Positions 17,792 through 26,928 of a stretch of 64,000 nt of DNA are shown here, one piece after another. The number at the start of each line of letters is the position of its first letter. Position 1 is the first letter of the stretch. A program made the translations under genes and the position numbers. The DNA is taken from assembly GCF_000981805.1 (NCBI RefSeq), contig NZ_CP011132.1, forward strand, positions 2,170,001 through 2,234,000, given 5' to 3'. The DNA comes from Citrobacter amalonaticus Y19. GTDB taxonomy: Bacteria; Pseudomonadota; Gammaproteobacteria; Enterobacterales; Enterobacteriaceae. The notes below the pieces were generated by a model. That model did not search any database, was not told the origin of the DNA, and saw only the letters and a list, made by a program, of their open reading frames with translations.

Positions 17792-18547
17792 ATGAGCGTA
17801 TTAAACATAGACCGTGCTGGTCACTGTTTCACACTGACCCTCAATCGCCCGGAAAAACGCAACGCGTTAAGTAAAGCCTTACTTCAGGAATTGCGCGATG
17901 CGTTACGTACTCTGCGCGATGAACCCGAGCTTAAAATATTGCTTATTCGCGGTGCAGGTGACAAGGCATTTAGCGCGGGGGCAGATATTAAAGAACAGAT
18001 CGGATTTACCCCTGCACAAGCCTACGACCATATGCGCTGGGGACAACAGATCTTCGATGAAATCGAATTTTTCCCGATGCCAACCATCGCAGTAGTTGAT
18101 GGCTTTGCCCTCGGCGGCGGGCTTGAACTGGCATTAGCCTGCGATATGCGCTTCGCCTCAACGCGTGCCAGCTTCGGTAACCCGGAAATTAATCTTGGCA
18201 ACCATCCTGGCTGGGGTGGCACACAGCGCCTCCCGCGTCTCGTAGGTCAATCTCTGGCGAGAGAAATTATGTTTAGCGGGCTGCCAGTCACTGCCGAGCG
18301 GGCCTTACAGATAGGCCTCATCAACCAGCTATTTTCTCACGAACATCTGGATGATGGCGTAAATCAATATGTCGCTGCGGTGTGTCAGCACTATTCACCC
18401 GCACTGCGTACCCTGAAGGAAGTTGTTCAGGCGGCGGATAGCAGCGACCTTGAACAAGGCCAGCAGATCGAAGCCAGCGGCGTTAGCCGCCTCTGGGGAG
18501 CTGCAGCGCAAAAAGAGGCACAGAACGCTTTCTTTAATAAATCCTGA
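17792..18547 (+). CDS. Enoyl-CoA hydratase/isomerase
   Basis: A 251-residue crotonase-fold protein, close to the usual 255-260. It has NRPEKRNALS, the oxyanion-hole segment KAFSAGADIKE, and the second oxyanion loop FALGGGLELALACD. One catalytic glutamate is expected in the FGNPEINLGNHPGWGGTQRL block. It would hydrate or isomerise an acyl-CoA produced by the preceding CoA-transferase, from which it is separated by one base. The substrate cannot be predicted. Confidence 0.92.
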   Translation: MSVLNIDRAGHCFTLTLNRPEKRNALSKALLQELRDALRTLRDEPELKILLIRGAGDKAFSAGADIKEQIGFTPAQAYDHMRWGQQIFDEIEFFPMPTIAVVDGFALGGGLELALACDMRFASTRASFGNPEINLGNHPGWGGTQRLPRLVGQSLAREIMFSGLPVTAERALQIGLINQLFSHEHLDDGVNQYVAAVCQHYSPALRTLKEVVQAADSSDLEQGQQIEASGVSRLWGAAAQKEAQNAFFNKS

Positions 18548-18557
18548 TTGCTTCAAA

Positions 18558-18581
18558 CCTTCACCCATTGCCGGGTGAAGG
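18558..18581 (+). terminator. Hairpin between hydratase and MFS genes
   Basis: A 9-bp stem (ccttcaccc / gggtgaagg) with a 6-nt loop is followed by ctaaaaaac. With no T tract, it is more likely an attenuator or mRNA end-protecting hairpin than a full terminator. Confidence 0.45.
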
Positions 18582-18623
18582 CTAAAAAACTAAAATCTAC
18601 CCATCTATTTCAGAGGTACTGAT

Positions 18624-19901
18624 ATGGAAAGCTCCGTGCTATCCCCTCGCCGCTGGTGGTTTATTATGCCAGTGGTATTTATTACATACAGTTTAGCCTT
18701 CCTTGATAAAGCAAATTATAGTTTCGCCGCTGCGGCGGGGATTAATGACGACCTGGGTATTAGTAAGGGTCTGTCATCTTTAATTGGCGCTTTATTTTTC
18801 TTAGGTTATTTTTTATTTCAGGTTCCAGGCGGTATTCTGGCCGAACGAACCAGCGTGCGAAAACTATTAGCTTTTAGCCTGGTCGTCTGGGGGATTTGCG
18901 CGACGGCAACCGGGATGGTGCATAGTATTCCGGCGCTGATTGCCATTCGTTTTGCACTTGGCGTAGTGGAAGCGGTTGTCATGCCCTCTTTGCTGGTACT
19001 GACCGCCCGCTGGTTTAGCAAAAAAGAGCGATCGAAAGCGAATACTATCTTCCTGCTTGGCAACCCGATAACTATTCTGTGGATGTCTATTCTTTCAGGC
19101 TACCTGATTGATAACTGGGGCTGGCGACATATGTTTATCGTACAGGGCGCGCCCGCTATCGCCTGGGCGGTAGCCTGGTACCTGTTGATTCGCGATCGCC
19201 CGGCGGATGTTTCATGGTTAAATAAGGATGAGAAACAGGCTATTGAACAAACGTTACAGGCTGAGCAACAGCAAAAACCAGCGATGACCGGTTACGGGAT
19301 GGTTTTCCGTTCAGCAAACGTCATCAAGCTGGCTGGCTGGTTATTCCTGCAAAGTATCGGCTATTACGGCTTCCTGATGTGGTTGCCGTCGATTATCCGT
19401 GCCTCATCGACGTCAATGTCTCATACCGGTTGGCTGGCTTCGCTGCCTTACGGTCTGGCCGTAGTCTTTATGCTGCTTGCCGCTTGGTTAAGCGATAAAT
19501 ATCAGCAGCGCGTGCCGTTTATCGTCTGGCCGATTGCTGTTGCCGCAGCTTGTTTTGCTATTTTGTCCGCGACTGGCACCGAACATTTTTGGCTCTCTTA
19601 TTCGCTGCTGACTATTGCTGGCATTTGTATGTATATTCCGTTTGGCTCGTTCTTCGCCTCGATTGCCGATGTCCTGCCAAGCTCAATGGTTGGTGGCGCG
19701 ACAGGTTTGATTAACTGCTGCGGTTCACTCGGAGCATTCCTCGGCGCTTATCTTGTGGGATACCTGAATGCATTAACTGATTCAACAACCACTTCTTACA
19801 TTCTGATGGCAGTGTGTCTGCTTGGTTGTGCAATCTTAGGTAAGTCTATTCGTATGCCTACAACGCAAAAAACTGCTTCTGCGAAGCAATTTTCTGTATA
19901 A
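18624..19901 (+). CDS. MFS transporter, anion:cation symporter (ACS) type
   Basis: A 425-residue inner-membrane carrier with about 12 hydrophobic spans. Its sequence style matches the ACS branch (ExuT, GudP, hydroxyphenylacetate carriers): the N-terminal RRWWFIMPVVFITYSLAFLDKANYSFA, GYFLFQVPGGILAER, and a W-RHMFIVQG block after helix 5. Members import organic anions such as hexuronates, aldarates or aromatic acids with protons. The ATG follows GAGGTACTGAT. It is the third gene of the CoA-transferase unit and probably imports the acid that is then joined to CoA. Confidence 0.88.
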   Translation: MESSVLSPRRWWFIMPVVFITYSLAFLDKANYSFAAAAGINDDLGISKGLSSLIGALFFLGYFLFQVPGGILAERTSVRKLLAFSLVVWGICATATGMVHSIPALIAIRFALGVVEAVVMPSLLVLTARWFSKKERSKANTIFLLGNPITILWMSILSGYLIDNWGWRHMFIVQGAPAIAWAVAWYLLIRDRPADVSWLNKDEKQAIEQTLQAEQQQKPAMTGYGMVFRSANVIKLAGWLFLQSIGYYGFLMWLPSIIRASSTSMSHTGWLASLPYGLAVVFMLLAAWLSDKYQQRVPFIVWPIAVAAACFAILSATGTEHFWLSYSLLTIAGICMYIPFGSFFASIADVLPSSMVGGATGLINCCGSLGAFLGAYLVGYLNALTDSTTTSYILMAVCLLGCAILGKSIRMPTTQKTASAKQFSV

Positions 19902-19945
19902 GAAAAGACTCACAAGCTCTGATATGAGTTGACACTTTTCAACCT

Positions 19946-19978
19946 TAAAACGCCTGATGAATTTCATCGGGCGTTTTA
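19946..19978 (+). terminator. Strong intrinsic terminator after MFS gene
   Basis: A 15-bp nearly perfect stem (taaaacgcctgatga / tcatcgggcgtttta) with a tiny loop ends in a T-rich arm. It closes the CoA-transferase operon. The following 294 bases to the GH88 stop hold no gene that I can recognise. Confidence 0.85.
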
Positions 19979-20272
19979 GATTTCTACTGCTCCTGACGAC
20001 CTAATGCTAACCTACCCGCTGCGTTTTTATCATCGTATCGCCGATACTTAGCATCCATCATCTCCGACCGCTTTAAAATTCCAGGCTTTGACTTATGATT
20101 CGGTGAATCGGTTTCCAGGTATCTAATTAGTCAGTCGAGGAGAAAGTGGTAGATTGGACATGTTAAGAAAAAAGAGGGGGAGTAAAATATTCTATATGTT
20201 TTTCAGGACGATTCAGACGAAAAAAAAGGCCTGATTCACAGACCTTCCCGTTAAATATTGGCGACTTAAATA

Positions 20273-21334
20273 TTACAGACTCTTCAATTCCATCAACGCT
20301 TTGATGAAGTAATAATCCCCGTATCCAGTAGCCTGATCAATACCCAGACCATGCGGTAGATCGGCAGTCGAATGCGCCAGCAATCCTTCATGTTCTTCCA
20401 GTAAACAATGCTCACTAAGCGCCTTCAGCATCAGGGTCGCAGCCGACTTATACAGCTCTTTACCTGTCAGCTTATACAGTCTGAGCAACCCATACGCACT
20501 AATCGCACCTGCTGACGCATCCTTGGGGGAATTAGCATCGGCATCATAATCCCACTGTGGAATATGGTCGGAAGGCATGTTTTCGATAATGAAATGCGCC
20601 ACTTTCTCCGACGCTGCCAGATAAGTAGCATCATCCAGTTCAGCCGCGAGCATGGCGAGACCAGCGACTGCCCACCCCTGCCCTCTAGCCCAACTTGTAT
20701 CTGCGCGCAACCCTTGATAAGTATCGCCGCGCACCCCGTTTCCGTTCTCATCAAAATGGAAAACATGATATACGGAGCCGTTTGCTCGCTGATGGTGGGA
20801 AAGCGCCTTTTGCGTATGAATGCGTACCACGTTAAGCAATTCAGGATCAGCTCCCTGCTTAACCGCCCAGACCAATAGTGGCAAGTTCATCAGAGTGTCA
20901 ATGAGGACGCTATTAGACCACTCCTGACCACCGAAGAATCCCCAACCAGGAATAAATCCGCCCTGGGGGTTAAACTGACCCGCAAGACTGTGCGCAGCCT
21001 GAATAGCCGCCTGCTTCCACTCATCATTCCCCGTCAACCGCCAGCCTGTGATAGCACTGGGATAGAACATAAAGCCTAAGTCATGGTTACAGGTGTCCTG
21101 CGCACGCGGCAATAAACGTTGGGTGAAATGCGTTGCCCGTTCTAACAATTTCGGATCCTGTGTGTGTTGCCAACTCAACCACAGCACGCCCGTCCAGAAA
21201 CCACCAGTCCATACTCCATCCGGCGTAAAACCATATTTCTCCTGCTCTGTCACATGCGGAAAGTCAGTAAATTTTTCTGCATTACGCAGTGCCTTACGTG
21301 CACAAGCGTTGATAGCCGTGTCTAACCAGTCCAT
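20273..21334 (-). CDS. Unsaturated glucuronyl/rhamnogalacturonyl hydrolase (GH88/GH105-like)
   Basis: A 353-residue (alpha/alpha)6-barrel glycoside hydrolase related to GH88. Two aspartates of the active site are expected in the HDLGFMFYPS and IDTLMNLPLL blocks, and the SWARGQGWAVAGLAM and AGAISAYGLLRLY segments are typical. Members remove 4,5-unsaturated uronic acid residues from oligosaccharides made by polysaccharide lyases. No signal peptide is seen, so it works in the cytoplasm. The ATG follows GAGGAAAAAA. It is divergent from the second gntR gene with an operator-like palindrome between them. No polysaccharide lyase is visible in the window. Confidence 0.88.
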   Translation of the reverse strand: MDWLDTAINACARKALRNAEKFTDFPHVTEQEKYGFTPDGVWTGGFWTGVLWLSWQHTQDPKLLERATHFTQRLLPRAQDTCNHDLGFMFYPSAITGWRLTGNDEWKQAAIQAAHSLAGQFNPQGGFIPGWGFFGGQEWSNSVLIDTLMNLPLLVWAVKQGADPELLNVVRIHTQKALSHHQRANGSVYHVFHFDENGNGVRGDTYQGLRADTSWARGQGWAVAGLAMLAAELDDATYLAASEKVAHFIIENMPSDHIPQWDYDADANSPKDASAGAISAYGLLRLYKLTGKELYKSAATLMLKALSEHCLLEEHEGLLAHSTADLPHGLGIDQATGYGDYYFIKALMELKSL

Positions 21335-21475
21335 TTTTTTCCTCTCGTATCAATAAGAATGCGATAACTCAAATCAAATGTATTGATGTTATGACATTGA
21401 GTCAAACAAAGAGAAAAAAAATGTGATCCAAGTACTTCTTACGCTAATTTCATTTTTTCTCCGGTTGAATGTGCT

Positions 21476-21496
21476 ATACATATAACATTAGTGTAT
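21476..21496. promoter_or_regulatory. Predicted operator between GH88 gene and second gntR
   Basis: ATACAT and GTGTAT half sites flank TATAACATTA, the same core as in the site before the CoA-transferase gene. It lies 26 bases before the gntR start and about 140 bases before the divergent GH88 start, and could control both. Confidence 0.6.
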
Positions 21497-21521
21497 TGGA
21501 GAATAATGTTGAGGACTTACT

Positions 21522-22286
21522 TTGTCGTTACCAAATGAATTTGAAGGTAATTACTCTCTGCTGGATGTTGCAAGCCCGGTTCCGCTCTTCCATCAACTGC
21601 GCGATCTGTTGGAGAGTTGGTTCCAACAAGCCTTCACCGTTGACGATGACCTTCCAACGGAAAAAGAGATCACTGAGAAATTTGGCGTCAGCCGTATCAC
21701 TGTCAGACGTGCCCTGGATGAGATGATTAGCGAAAATATTGTTGTACGGCCAAAATCACGTGGTCGTCTGCGATTGCGAAAATTACCGCCAGTTCAGCGT
21801 TTAAATCGTCTGCGAGGCTTCTTTACCGACGATCTTCTGGCTGCAGGCATGAAACCCTCAACTAAAACCATCAATTTCAGTCGAGTTGTCAATGAACGTG
21901 TTAACGCTGAGCTAAAATTATCCCCTAGCGCGGAGTGCTTCTGCATTGAGCGATTGCATTACGCTGCTGAGCAACCCATCGCTCATCAGATCTCCTGGAT
22001 CCCGGTAGATTTATTGCCTGAACTTGAAACTTATGACTTGTCTCAATCGTTGATGGCCTTGTTCGATAAATCACTTCCTCATCCAATTTACAAAGGCGAG
22101 CAGCAGTTGCTGGTGAGGAACTCAACTATCGAGGAGTCCCAGCATCTTGGTTTGTCTGTCGGCACAGCCATCATCTCAGTCTCGCGAGTAGCATTCATGG
22201 ATAACAACCAGGCAGCTGAGTACTTCGTTGCAACCATGAATCCAAAGTTTTATCAGTTTTCCATGACGGTATATGCCGATGAATAA
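21522..22286 (+). CDS. GntR-family regulator with UTRA domain (regulon 2)
   Basis: A 254-residue HutC/GntR-type regulator. The helix-turn-helix lies at about residues 45-75 (TEKEITEKFGVSRITVRRALDEM) and the wing includes VVRPKSRGRLRLRKL. The rest is a UTRA ligand domain. The start is a TTG preceded by GAGGA at a 6-base distance, since no ATG has a better site. A near-identical palindrome lies before this gene and before the CoA-transferase operon, so this is probably the regulator of regulon 2. The following HAD gene overlaps its stop. Confidence 0.9.
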   Translation: MSLPNEFEGNYSLLDVASPVPLFHQLRDLLESWFQQAFTVDDDLPTEKEITEKFGVSRITVRRALDEMISENIVVRPKSRGRLRLRKLPPVQRLNRLRGFFTDDLLAAGMKPSTKTINFSRVVNERVNAELKLSPSAECFCIERLHYAAEQPIAHQISWIPVDLLPELETYDLSQSLMALFDKSLPHPIYKGEQQLLVRNSTIEESQHLGLSVGTAIISVSRVAFMDNNQAAEYFVATMNPKFYQFSMTVYADE

Positions 22287-23136
22287 GATGAAAAAAACCC
22301 TCTATGTCAGCGATCTTGACGGAACACTACTTAATACTGAAGGTAAACTCTCAGACTATACCAGAGATGCTATCGGCAATTTTGCCAAAAACGGAGTCTT
22401 ATTCACCTGCGCGACAGGCAGAACATTAAGCTCCGTAAAAATGCTAATGGGAGATGTTAAATTTTCCTGCCCCGCAATTTTAAGCGATGGGTTGCTAACG
22501 TTCGATATGCAGAATGAAAGAATTATTCAGGCCTCTGTTCTTCCCAATCAACTTATCAGACAGGTAGAGGAAAAACTGAATAAGCTCGATAAAGATGGTT
22601 TTCTGTATTGCATCAAAGGTAATCAGTACGCCCTTTTTTATACCTCAGAAAGCAACGCCTTAAGTCAGCGTTTTATCAAGAGCAAAGCACCATTTTTAAA
22701 AGATAATATTTTTAAAATAGATAGTTTTTCAGCCCTCCCGCAAGAATATCTCCCATTATATTTTGTCGTCTATGATGAGTATGACAATCTGACGCTGTTG
22801 CAAAAAGCGGTTAATACAATTCAGAATGTTCATTGCTTGTTAAATCGTGATGTCTATCACGAGCAAAATAACATCTATTTTATGAACATCCTTACCGATT
22901 CCACCTCTAAACACTCGGCAATTCATAGCCTTAAAAAGTATTTAGGTGTCGATGAAGTTGTGGCCTTTGGCGATAACTATAACGATTTGCCTATGCTGGC
23001 AAGCGCAGACAGATGTTATGTTCCAGAGAACGGCATCCCGGAAGCAAAAAAGATAGCTACACAAGTAATCGCTTCATGCGATCTTGATTCTGTCGTTAAA
23101 TTTATTGAAGAAGAAACAAATTCGCAATGTGGTTAA
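22273..23136 (+). CDS. HAD-superfamily Cof-type phosphatase
   Basis: A 287-residue phosphatase of the Cof subfamily, with motif I VSDLDGTLLN, motif II TCATGRTLSS and the late GDNYNDLPMLA metal motif. It overlaps the end of gntR by 14 bases if the first ATG is used; the ATG at 22288 is a second possibility. The gene is more A/T-rich than its upstream neighbour. It probably dephosphorylates a sugar phosphate related to the regulon 2 substrate. A similar enzyme is encoded at 15250-16083. Confidence 0.87.
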   Translation: MPMNKMKKTLYVSDLDGTLLNTEGKLSDYTRDAIGNFAKNGVLFTCATGRTLSSVKMLMGDVKFSCPAILSDGLLTFDMQNERIIQASVLPNQLIRQVEEKLNKLDKDGFLYCIKGNQYALFYTSESNALSQRFIKSKAPFLKDNIFKIDSFSALPQEYLPLYFVVYDEYDNLTLLQKAVNTIQNVHCLLNRDVYHEQNNIYFMNILTDSTSKHSAIHSLKKYLGVDEVVAFGDNYNDLPMLASADRCYVPENGIPEAKKIATQVIASCDLDSVVKFIEEETNSQCG

Positions 23137-23258
23137 CGACCAGAGGAAACACAAAGCGGTATGTTTTTCTGCCTTTTAATTACTCTATTATGTTGCGTCT
23201 TGTGATTCTTTCTCGCTATAAATTTTCTGAGCATAATTTTATTCAGTGAATTGTTTCT

Positions 23259-23302
23259 TCTCCTGAACATCAACTCGTGATGATTAGCTGATGTTCGGGA
23301 GA
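23259..23302. terminator. Hairpin between HAD gene and phage-remnant genes
   Basis: A 14-bp stem with one G-T pair (tctcctgaacatca / tgatgttcgggaga) lies between convergent genes and is followed on both sides by A/T-rich sequence. It is a probable bidirectional terminator. Confidence 0.6.
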
Positions 23303-23311
23303 TACATTTCC

Positions 23312-23533
23312 TTATCTATGTACCTGCTTTTGATACCGAGATGGCCAGATTTTCTCAGGTAAAACACCTAACCTATCTGCAATTAATTTTTCACCTTTAG
23401 GCCAATGACGTGTAAGTGCATTCGCCAGCGTGGAGGACGCTAATCCCGACTGACGTGAAAGCGCCGCTAAAGATGTACCACGTTTTTTCAACCCGGCAAT
23501 AATATCTGCCGGATGCCAGTCATGTTGCATCAT
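23312..23533 (-). CDS. Ner/Nlp (SfsB)-like small DNA-binding protein
   Basis: A 73-residue protein that is almost entirely a helix-turn-helix domain (DIIAGLKKRGTSLAALSRQSGLASSTLANALTRHWPKGEKLIADRLG), matching the Ner family of phage Mu and its bacterial relatives Nlp/SfsB. These repress early phage promoters or act as local regulators. It overlaps the stop of the gene upstream (23530-23991) by 4 bases (ATGA), so the two are translationally coupled. It lies close to the fossil attachment site and probably belongs to the phage-like end of the metabolic island. Confidence 0.82.
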   Translation of the reverse strand: MMQHDWHPADIIAGLKKRGTSLAALSRQSGLASSTLANALTRHWPKGEKLIADRLGVLPEKIWPSRYQKQVHR

Positions 23534-23991
23534 GCAGGCACCTCACTGATAAATTTTACGCCATCGTCAGTGCGCATCCATCGCGGTGATTTGAGCCCCT
23601 CGGTAAAGGACCAGACCAACTCGCATAACAAACCGACCAGGGTTTGCTCCGATTTTGGATCCATAGTGCGTTCCATCAGAAGTTGGAGTAATGCGAGGCA
23701 GTATTCGCACAACAAATCAGGCTCAGGATCAAAGAGCAAAGGTGCAGAAGAACAAGTATCAACAGTCAGGCTCTCGGCCAAGTGTGGTGGGATACTATCG
23801 TTCAGCGTTAACTGCAGCAAGGAAAGGCTGGCACGAAGCCGCCCGCAGAGTGCCAGTCGCAATGCCGAATCATCGCTTTCAATTAGGGTTTCGGCGAAGC
23901 TTTCGCAGTAATCGGCCAATACGGTGAAATCTGTGTTCGCGCTGAAGGGAACGGTAAGTAACGGGTGTGCTTGAGCGAGGATTGTAGCCAT
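23530..23991 (-). CDS. Hypothetical protein of a P4-like prophage remnant
   Basis: A 153-residue, leucine-rich acidic protein that I do not recognise as a named family. The start at 23991 is set by a good GGAGG site 8 bases upstream. The longer frame from 24168 would add a segment (RALGYTSMVGRAGASQDAPVSV) that resembles the leader coding region (Ash-like) of P4-type satellite phages. That resemblance is from memory and supports a phage origin. It overlaps the Ner-like gene by 4 bases. It is probably a leftover of the integrated element that brought in the metabolic island. Confidence 0.6.
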   Translation of the reverse strand: MATILAQAHPLLTVPFSANTDFTVLADYCESFAETLIESDDSALRLALCGRLRASLSLLQLTLNDSIPPHLAESLTVDTCSSAPLLFDPEPDLLCEYCLALLQLLMERTMDPKSEQTLVGLLCELVWSFTEGLKSPRWMRTDDGVKFISEVPA

Positions 23992-24168
23992 AAGGCTGCC
24001 TCCAGTGAGTAGAAATTGACGCCCACCACTGGAGAGGTCAATCCCACTGGTGGTGGAACCGGACGAGGTTGACCTTACCGGCCTCACTGACACCGGCGCG
24101 TCTTGCGACGCCCCCGCCCGGCCCACCATTGAGGTGTAGCCAAGCGCACGACACAAAAAAAAGCGCAA

Positions 24169-24625
24169 ACGCGCCTGTGTCGTCAGTGAGGTAGTTTCAG
24201 GAGGTCAAGCCCGGCACCTGATTTTGCAGGTGCGTTAGTAGGATACTGCGGTTGATGAAAAGCGGCAAGGATTCAGATGAAGATGGCTAGCGACAAATTG
24301 AAATAATTAGGTCGTCGCATCAATACGTAGGGATTAACCATTCATGTGAAAAGGACATAACAACGCTTACTTTTTCCAACCTAAAGAGACAAGGATTGAG
24401 ATCAACGGACAAGGCATTCGAGCAGTTCGCAGCCAAAAACGGTTGGGGCCCTTCAGAGCAAATGAGTTGGCGAGTTTTGCTAAGAGGTAGATGGATTAGT
24501 TGGACCTATAACGCCAACACCTAGCCGTTTCCACTTCAACTAAATTGGTGGTCATTTTGGTGGTCTTGACAACCCAAAATTTTAGGTTTAGCTTACCAAT
24601 CAGCCAGTTAATGGCAAAGGCGATC
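24169..24625. other. Non-coding remnant next to fossil att site
   Basis: About 450 bases without a supported gene. The last part contains a repeated ggtggtc phrase (ggtggtcattttggtggtc) like the one just before the integrase of the ICE (ggtggtcagatttggggtc at 32220), which suggests decayed flanking sequence of a related integrated element. Confidence 0.45.
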
Positions 24626-24680
24626 CCAGTCAGAGGAGCCAGATTTAAAAAAGCCCGCTTTTTAGCGGGCTTTTTGCTTT
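24626..24680 (+). repeat. Fossil attachment site: duplicated tRNA-Asn 3' end plus terminator
   Basis: The 55 bases from ccagtcagaggagcca through the terminator (aaaaaagcccgc...gcgggctttttgcttt) are identical to the 3' end and following terminator of the tRNA-Asn gene at 26976-27051 (copy at 27036-27090). Upstream the match stops at once. This is the pattern left at the far end of an element integrated in the 3' part of a tRNA gene. The partner tRNA gene would lie left of the window. Confidence 0.85.
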
Positions 24681-25629
24681 ATATCTGGTAATCAATCGCG
24701 ACGTCATCAGGCTCCATCACCTGTCGCTTAATATCCTCCACGGACAATCCCGCATTGCACAGTTCAATAAACCGCCAGACATAGTTGCGCTGGAGTTGTC
24801 CACGCTTCAATCCCAGCCAGACGGTGTTGGCGTCAAACAGATGCCGGGTATCCAGACGCGTCAGCGTCCCCTCTTCCTGTTCACCACTGGACTGCTCCGC
24901 CACCAGACCAATCCCCAGTCCCAAGGCGACATAGGTTTTAATCACATCAGAATCCTGGGCGCTGAGGACAATATCAGGCAGCAACCCTTTGCGAGCAAAG
25001 GCTTCATCAATGCGGGAACGCCCGGTGATCCCTTGTCGGTAGGTGATCAGTGGCCAGTGGGCGATCGACTCCAGCGTAACCGGCGAAACCTGGAGCAACG
25101 GATGATTGCGCGGCACTAACAAGCTATGATGCCAGCGGAACCAGGGGAATGCGACCAACAGAGGATCGTTGCTCAGACGTTCACTGGCGATACCAATATC
25201 CGCCCCGCCATTTTGCAGTAACGTCTCTATTTCCTGCGGCGTCCCCTGGATCAATTCCAGACGAACTTCCGGGAACAATTCGCGAAAAGCTTTAATCACA
25301 CCCGGCAGGCTGTACCGTGCCTGCGTGTGCGTCGTGGCGATGGTTAACACGCCAGAGGTGTCATTGGTGAACAAATCCGCCAGTCGGCGTACGTTACTGG
25401 CTTCATTCAGGATGCGCTCGGCAATGACCAGTAGCGCTTTACCGGGTTCGGTCATTCCAAGCAGACGCTTGCCCCGACGGATAAAAATCTCGATCCCAAG
25501 CTCATCTTCTAACTCACGAATATGCCGGCTTACCCCTGACTGCGAGGTAAAAAGCATATTAGCGACTTCCGTCAGGTTGTAATCCTGACGGGCTGCCTCA
25601 CGGATAATTTTAAGCTGCTGGAAATTCAC
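24679..25629 (-). CDS. cbl: Cbl, LysR-type regulator of sulfur assimilation
   Basis: A 316-residue LysR-type regulator, the exact E. coli Cbl length, with the N-terminal QQLKIIREAARQDYNLTEVANMLFTSQSGVSRHIRELE helix-turn-helix typical of CysB/Cbl. Cbl activates genes for use of alternative sulfur sources such as sulfonates under sulfate limitation and is itself under CysB control. The partner nac gene lies just upstream, as in E. coli. It is chromosomal core, and its stop lies inside the fossil repeat terminator, which probably now serves as its own terminator. Confidence 0.95.
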   Translation of the reverse strand: MNFQQLKIIREAARQDYNLTEVANMLFTSQSGVSRHIRELEDELGIEIFIRRGKRLLGMTEPGKALLVIAERILNEASNVRRLADLFTNDTSGVLTIATTHTQARYSLPGVIKAFRELFPEVRLELIQGTPQEIETLLQNGGADIGIASERLSNDPLLVAFPWFRWHHSLLVPRNHPLLQVSPVTLESIAHWPLITYRQGITGRSRIDEAFARKGLLPDIVLSAQDSDVIKTYVALGLGIGLVAEQSSGEQEEGTLTRLDTRHLFDANTVWLGLKRGQLQRNYVWRFIELCNAGLSVEDIKRQVMEPDDVAIDYQI

Positions 25630-25730
25630 TTGTTACTCCGGATACATCAGACATGTTGCTATTGTTAGAGTCTGATGCCCGGCATAACAAATAATAAAAA
25701 CCTGCATCTTATTCCATCATGGAATAACAC

Positions 25731-26648
25731 TTAACTGACCAACTGCAATTCGCGGCTATCCAATGCCGGATTGCTGACCAGCGACATCAGGATCTCTTTC
25801 ACCGCCTGTGCCTGCGGCGACAAACTTCCTCTTGCCGACATATTCAGCGATAGCGACAGACTCATCGACGGCGAGGTGATTCGCGCCATCCAGCCATTTG
25901 CTGCACCACACAGGGAACGCGCGGCAGATTCAGGCAACACCGTCACGCCCATGCCGCTGGCAATCGCCGCGGTCAGCGTGGCTATCGACTCAATTTCGCC
26001 GATGACTTTCGCCGTTAAACGACGCAACGAGAAGGCTTCATCGACCCGCAAACGGACCGCGCTGTAGTCGCGAGGGAGAAAAAGATTCATCTGTGCGACA
26101 GCGGTAAGATCCACGCTCTGTCCAGGGCAGTCACGAGTGCCCACAAGGAAGAGGTCTTCTTTTAGCAGGGGTTGACTGGTGATACCTGCCAGCGGGGAAC
26201 GCTCATAAAGCACCGCCATATCCAGTTGACCATTCAGCAGTTTATCGTTCAGTACGGCGCCGCTGTTTTCATGCAGATACACCAGCACCTCGGGCAATTC
26301 TGCGCGCACCGCCTGCAAGAGCGGCATGGTGACCGACGACGCGGCTGTCCCCGGCGCAAGGCCAATCGACACTTGCCCCGTTAAGGTCTGTCCGACATTA
26401 TAGACGGCTAACTGTGCCTGTTCACACTGACGAAGGATCGTCCGCGCATGCGTGTAGAGAATTTTTCCCGCGTCGGTGGGCGTCACACCCCGTTTGGTGC
26501 GAATTAACAGTTGCTGATTGAGCTCACCTTCCAGTGTGGCAACCTGCTGACTCAGCGCGGGTTGTGCGATGTGCAATACTTCAGCGGCCTGCGTCAGGCT
26601 ACCAATATCGACAATTTTCACGAAATATTTCAATCGTCTGAAGTTCAT
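25731..26648 (-). CDS. nac: Nac, nitrogen assimilation control LysR regulator
   Basis: A 305-residue LysR-type regulator, the E. coli length. It starts at 26648 with an AGGAGG site 6 bases upstream; the longer frame in the same phase has no support. The first residues (NFRRLKYFVKIVDIGSLTQAAEVLHIAQPALSQQ) are the Nac helix-turn-helix. Nac is made under nitrogen limitation and couples NtrC/sigma-54 control to sigma-70 genes. A sigma-54 promoter is visible 57 bases upstream. The protein differs at many positions from E. coli K-12 as I remember it. Confidence 0.95.
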   Translation of the reverse strand: MNFRRLKYFVKIVDIGSLTQAAEVLHIAQPALSQQVATLEGELNQQLLIRTKRGVTPTDAGKILYTHARTILRQCEQAQLAVYNVGQTLTGQVSIGLAPGTAASSVTMPLLQAVRAELPEVLVYLHENSGAVLNDKLLNGQLDMAVLYERSPLAGITSQPLLKEDLFLVGTRDCPGQSVDLTAVAQMNLFLPRDYSAVRLRVDEAFSLRRLTAKVIGEIESIATLTAAIASGMGVTVLPESAARSLCGAANGWMARITSPSMSLSLSLNMSARGSLSPQAQAVKEILMSLVSNPALDSRELQLVS

Positions 26649-26704
26649 TTTGCCTCCTGTCCGGAATGCCAGAACCCATGCTGGCAGTGATGTCAGGAGA
26701 GAAC

Positions 26705-26720
26705 TGCAAGATGCTTGCCA
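26705..26720 (-). promoter_or_regulatory. Sigma-54 promoter of nac
   Basis: On the minus strand the sequence TGGCAAGCATCTTGCA has the GG and GC dinucleotides of a -24/-12 promoter at the right spacing (consensus TGGCAC-N5-TTGCA). It lies 57-72 bases before the nac start, as expected from the known NtrC/RpoN control of nac. Confidence 0.8.
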
Positions 26721-26928
26721 GTTTCGGATAAGAAGAAAAGTTTGTGTTAACACCCCGTAAAATAAGCATTTATGATTGTTATCGGTAATATCGATTCCAG
26801 TCAGCGTTTTCCGATCTGCCCCATCCGGGGTAGACTCGCACCAGAATGGGGCAAAACCCGCTGGAGATCGAAAGTTCGCCGCTTTGCTGGTTTTGTCAGC
26901 AAACAGACGCGCAATCGTATTTCCCCCT

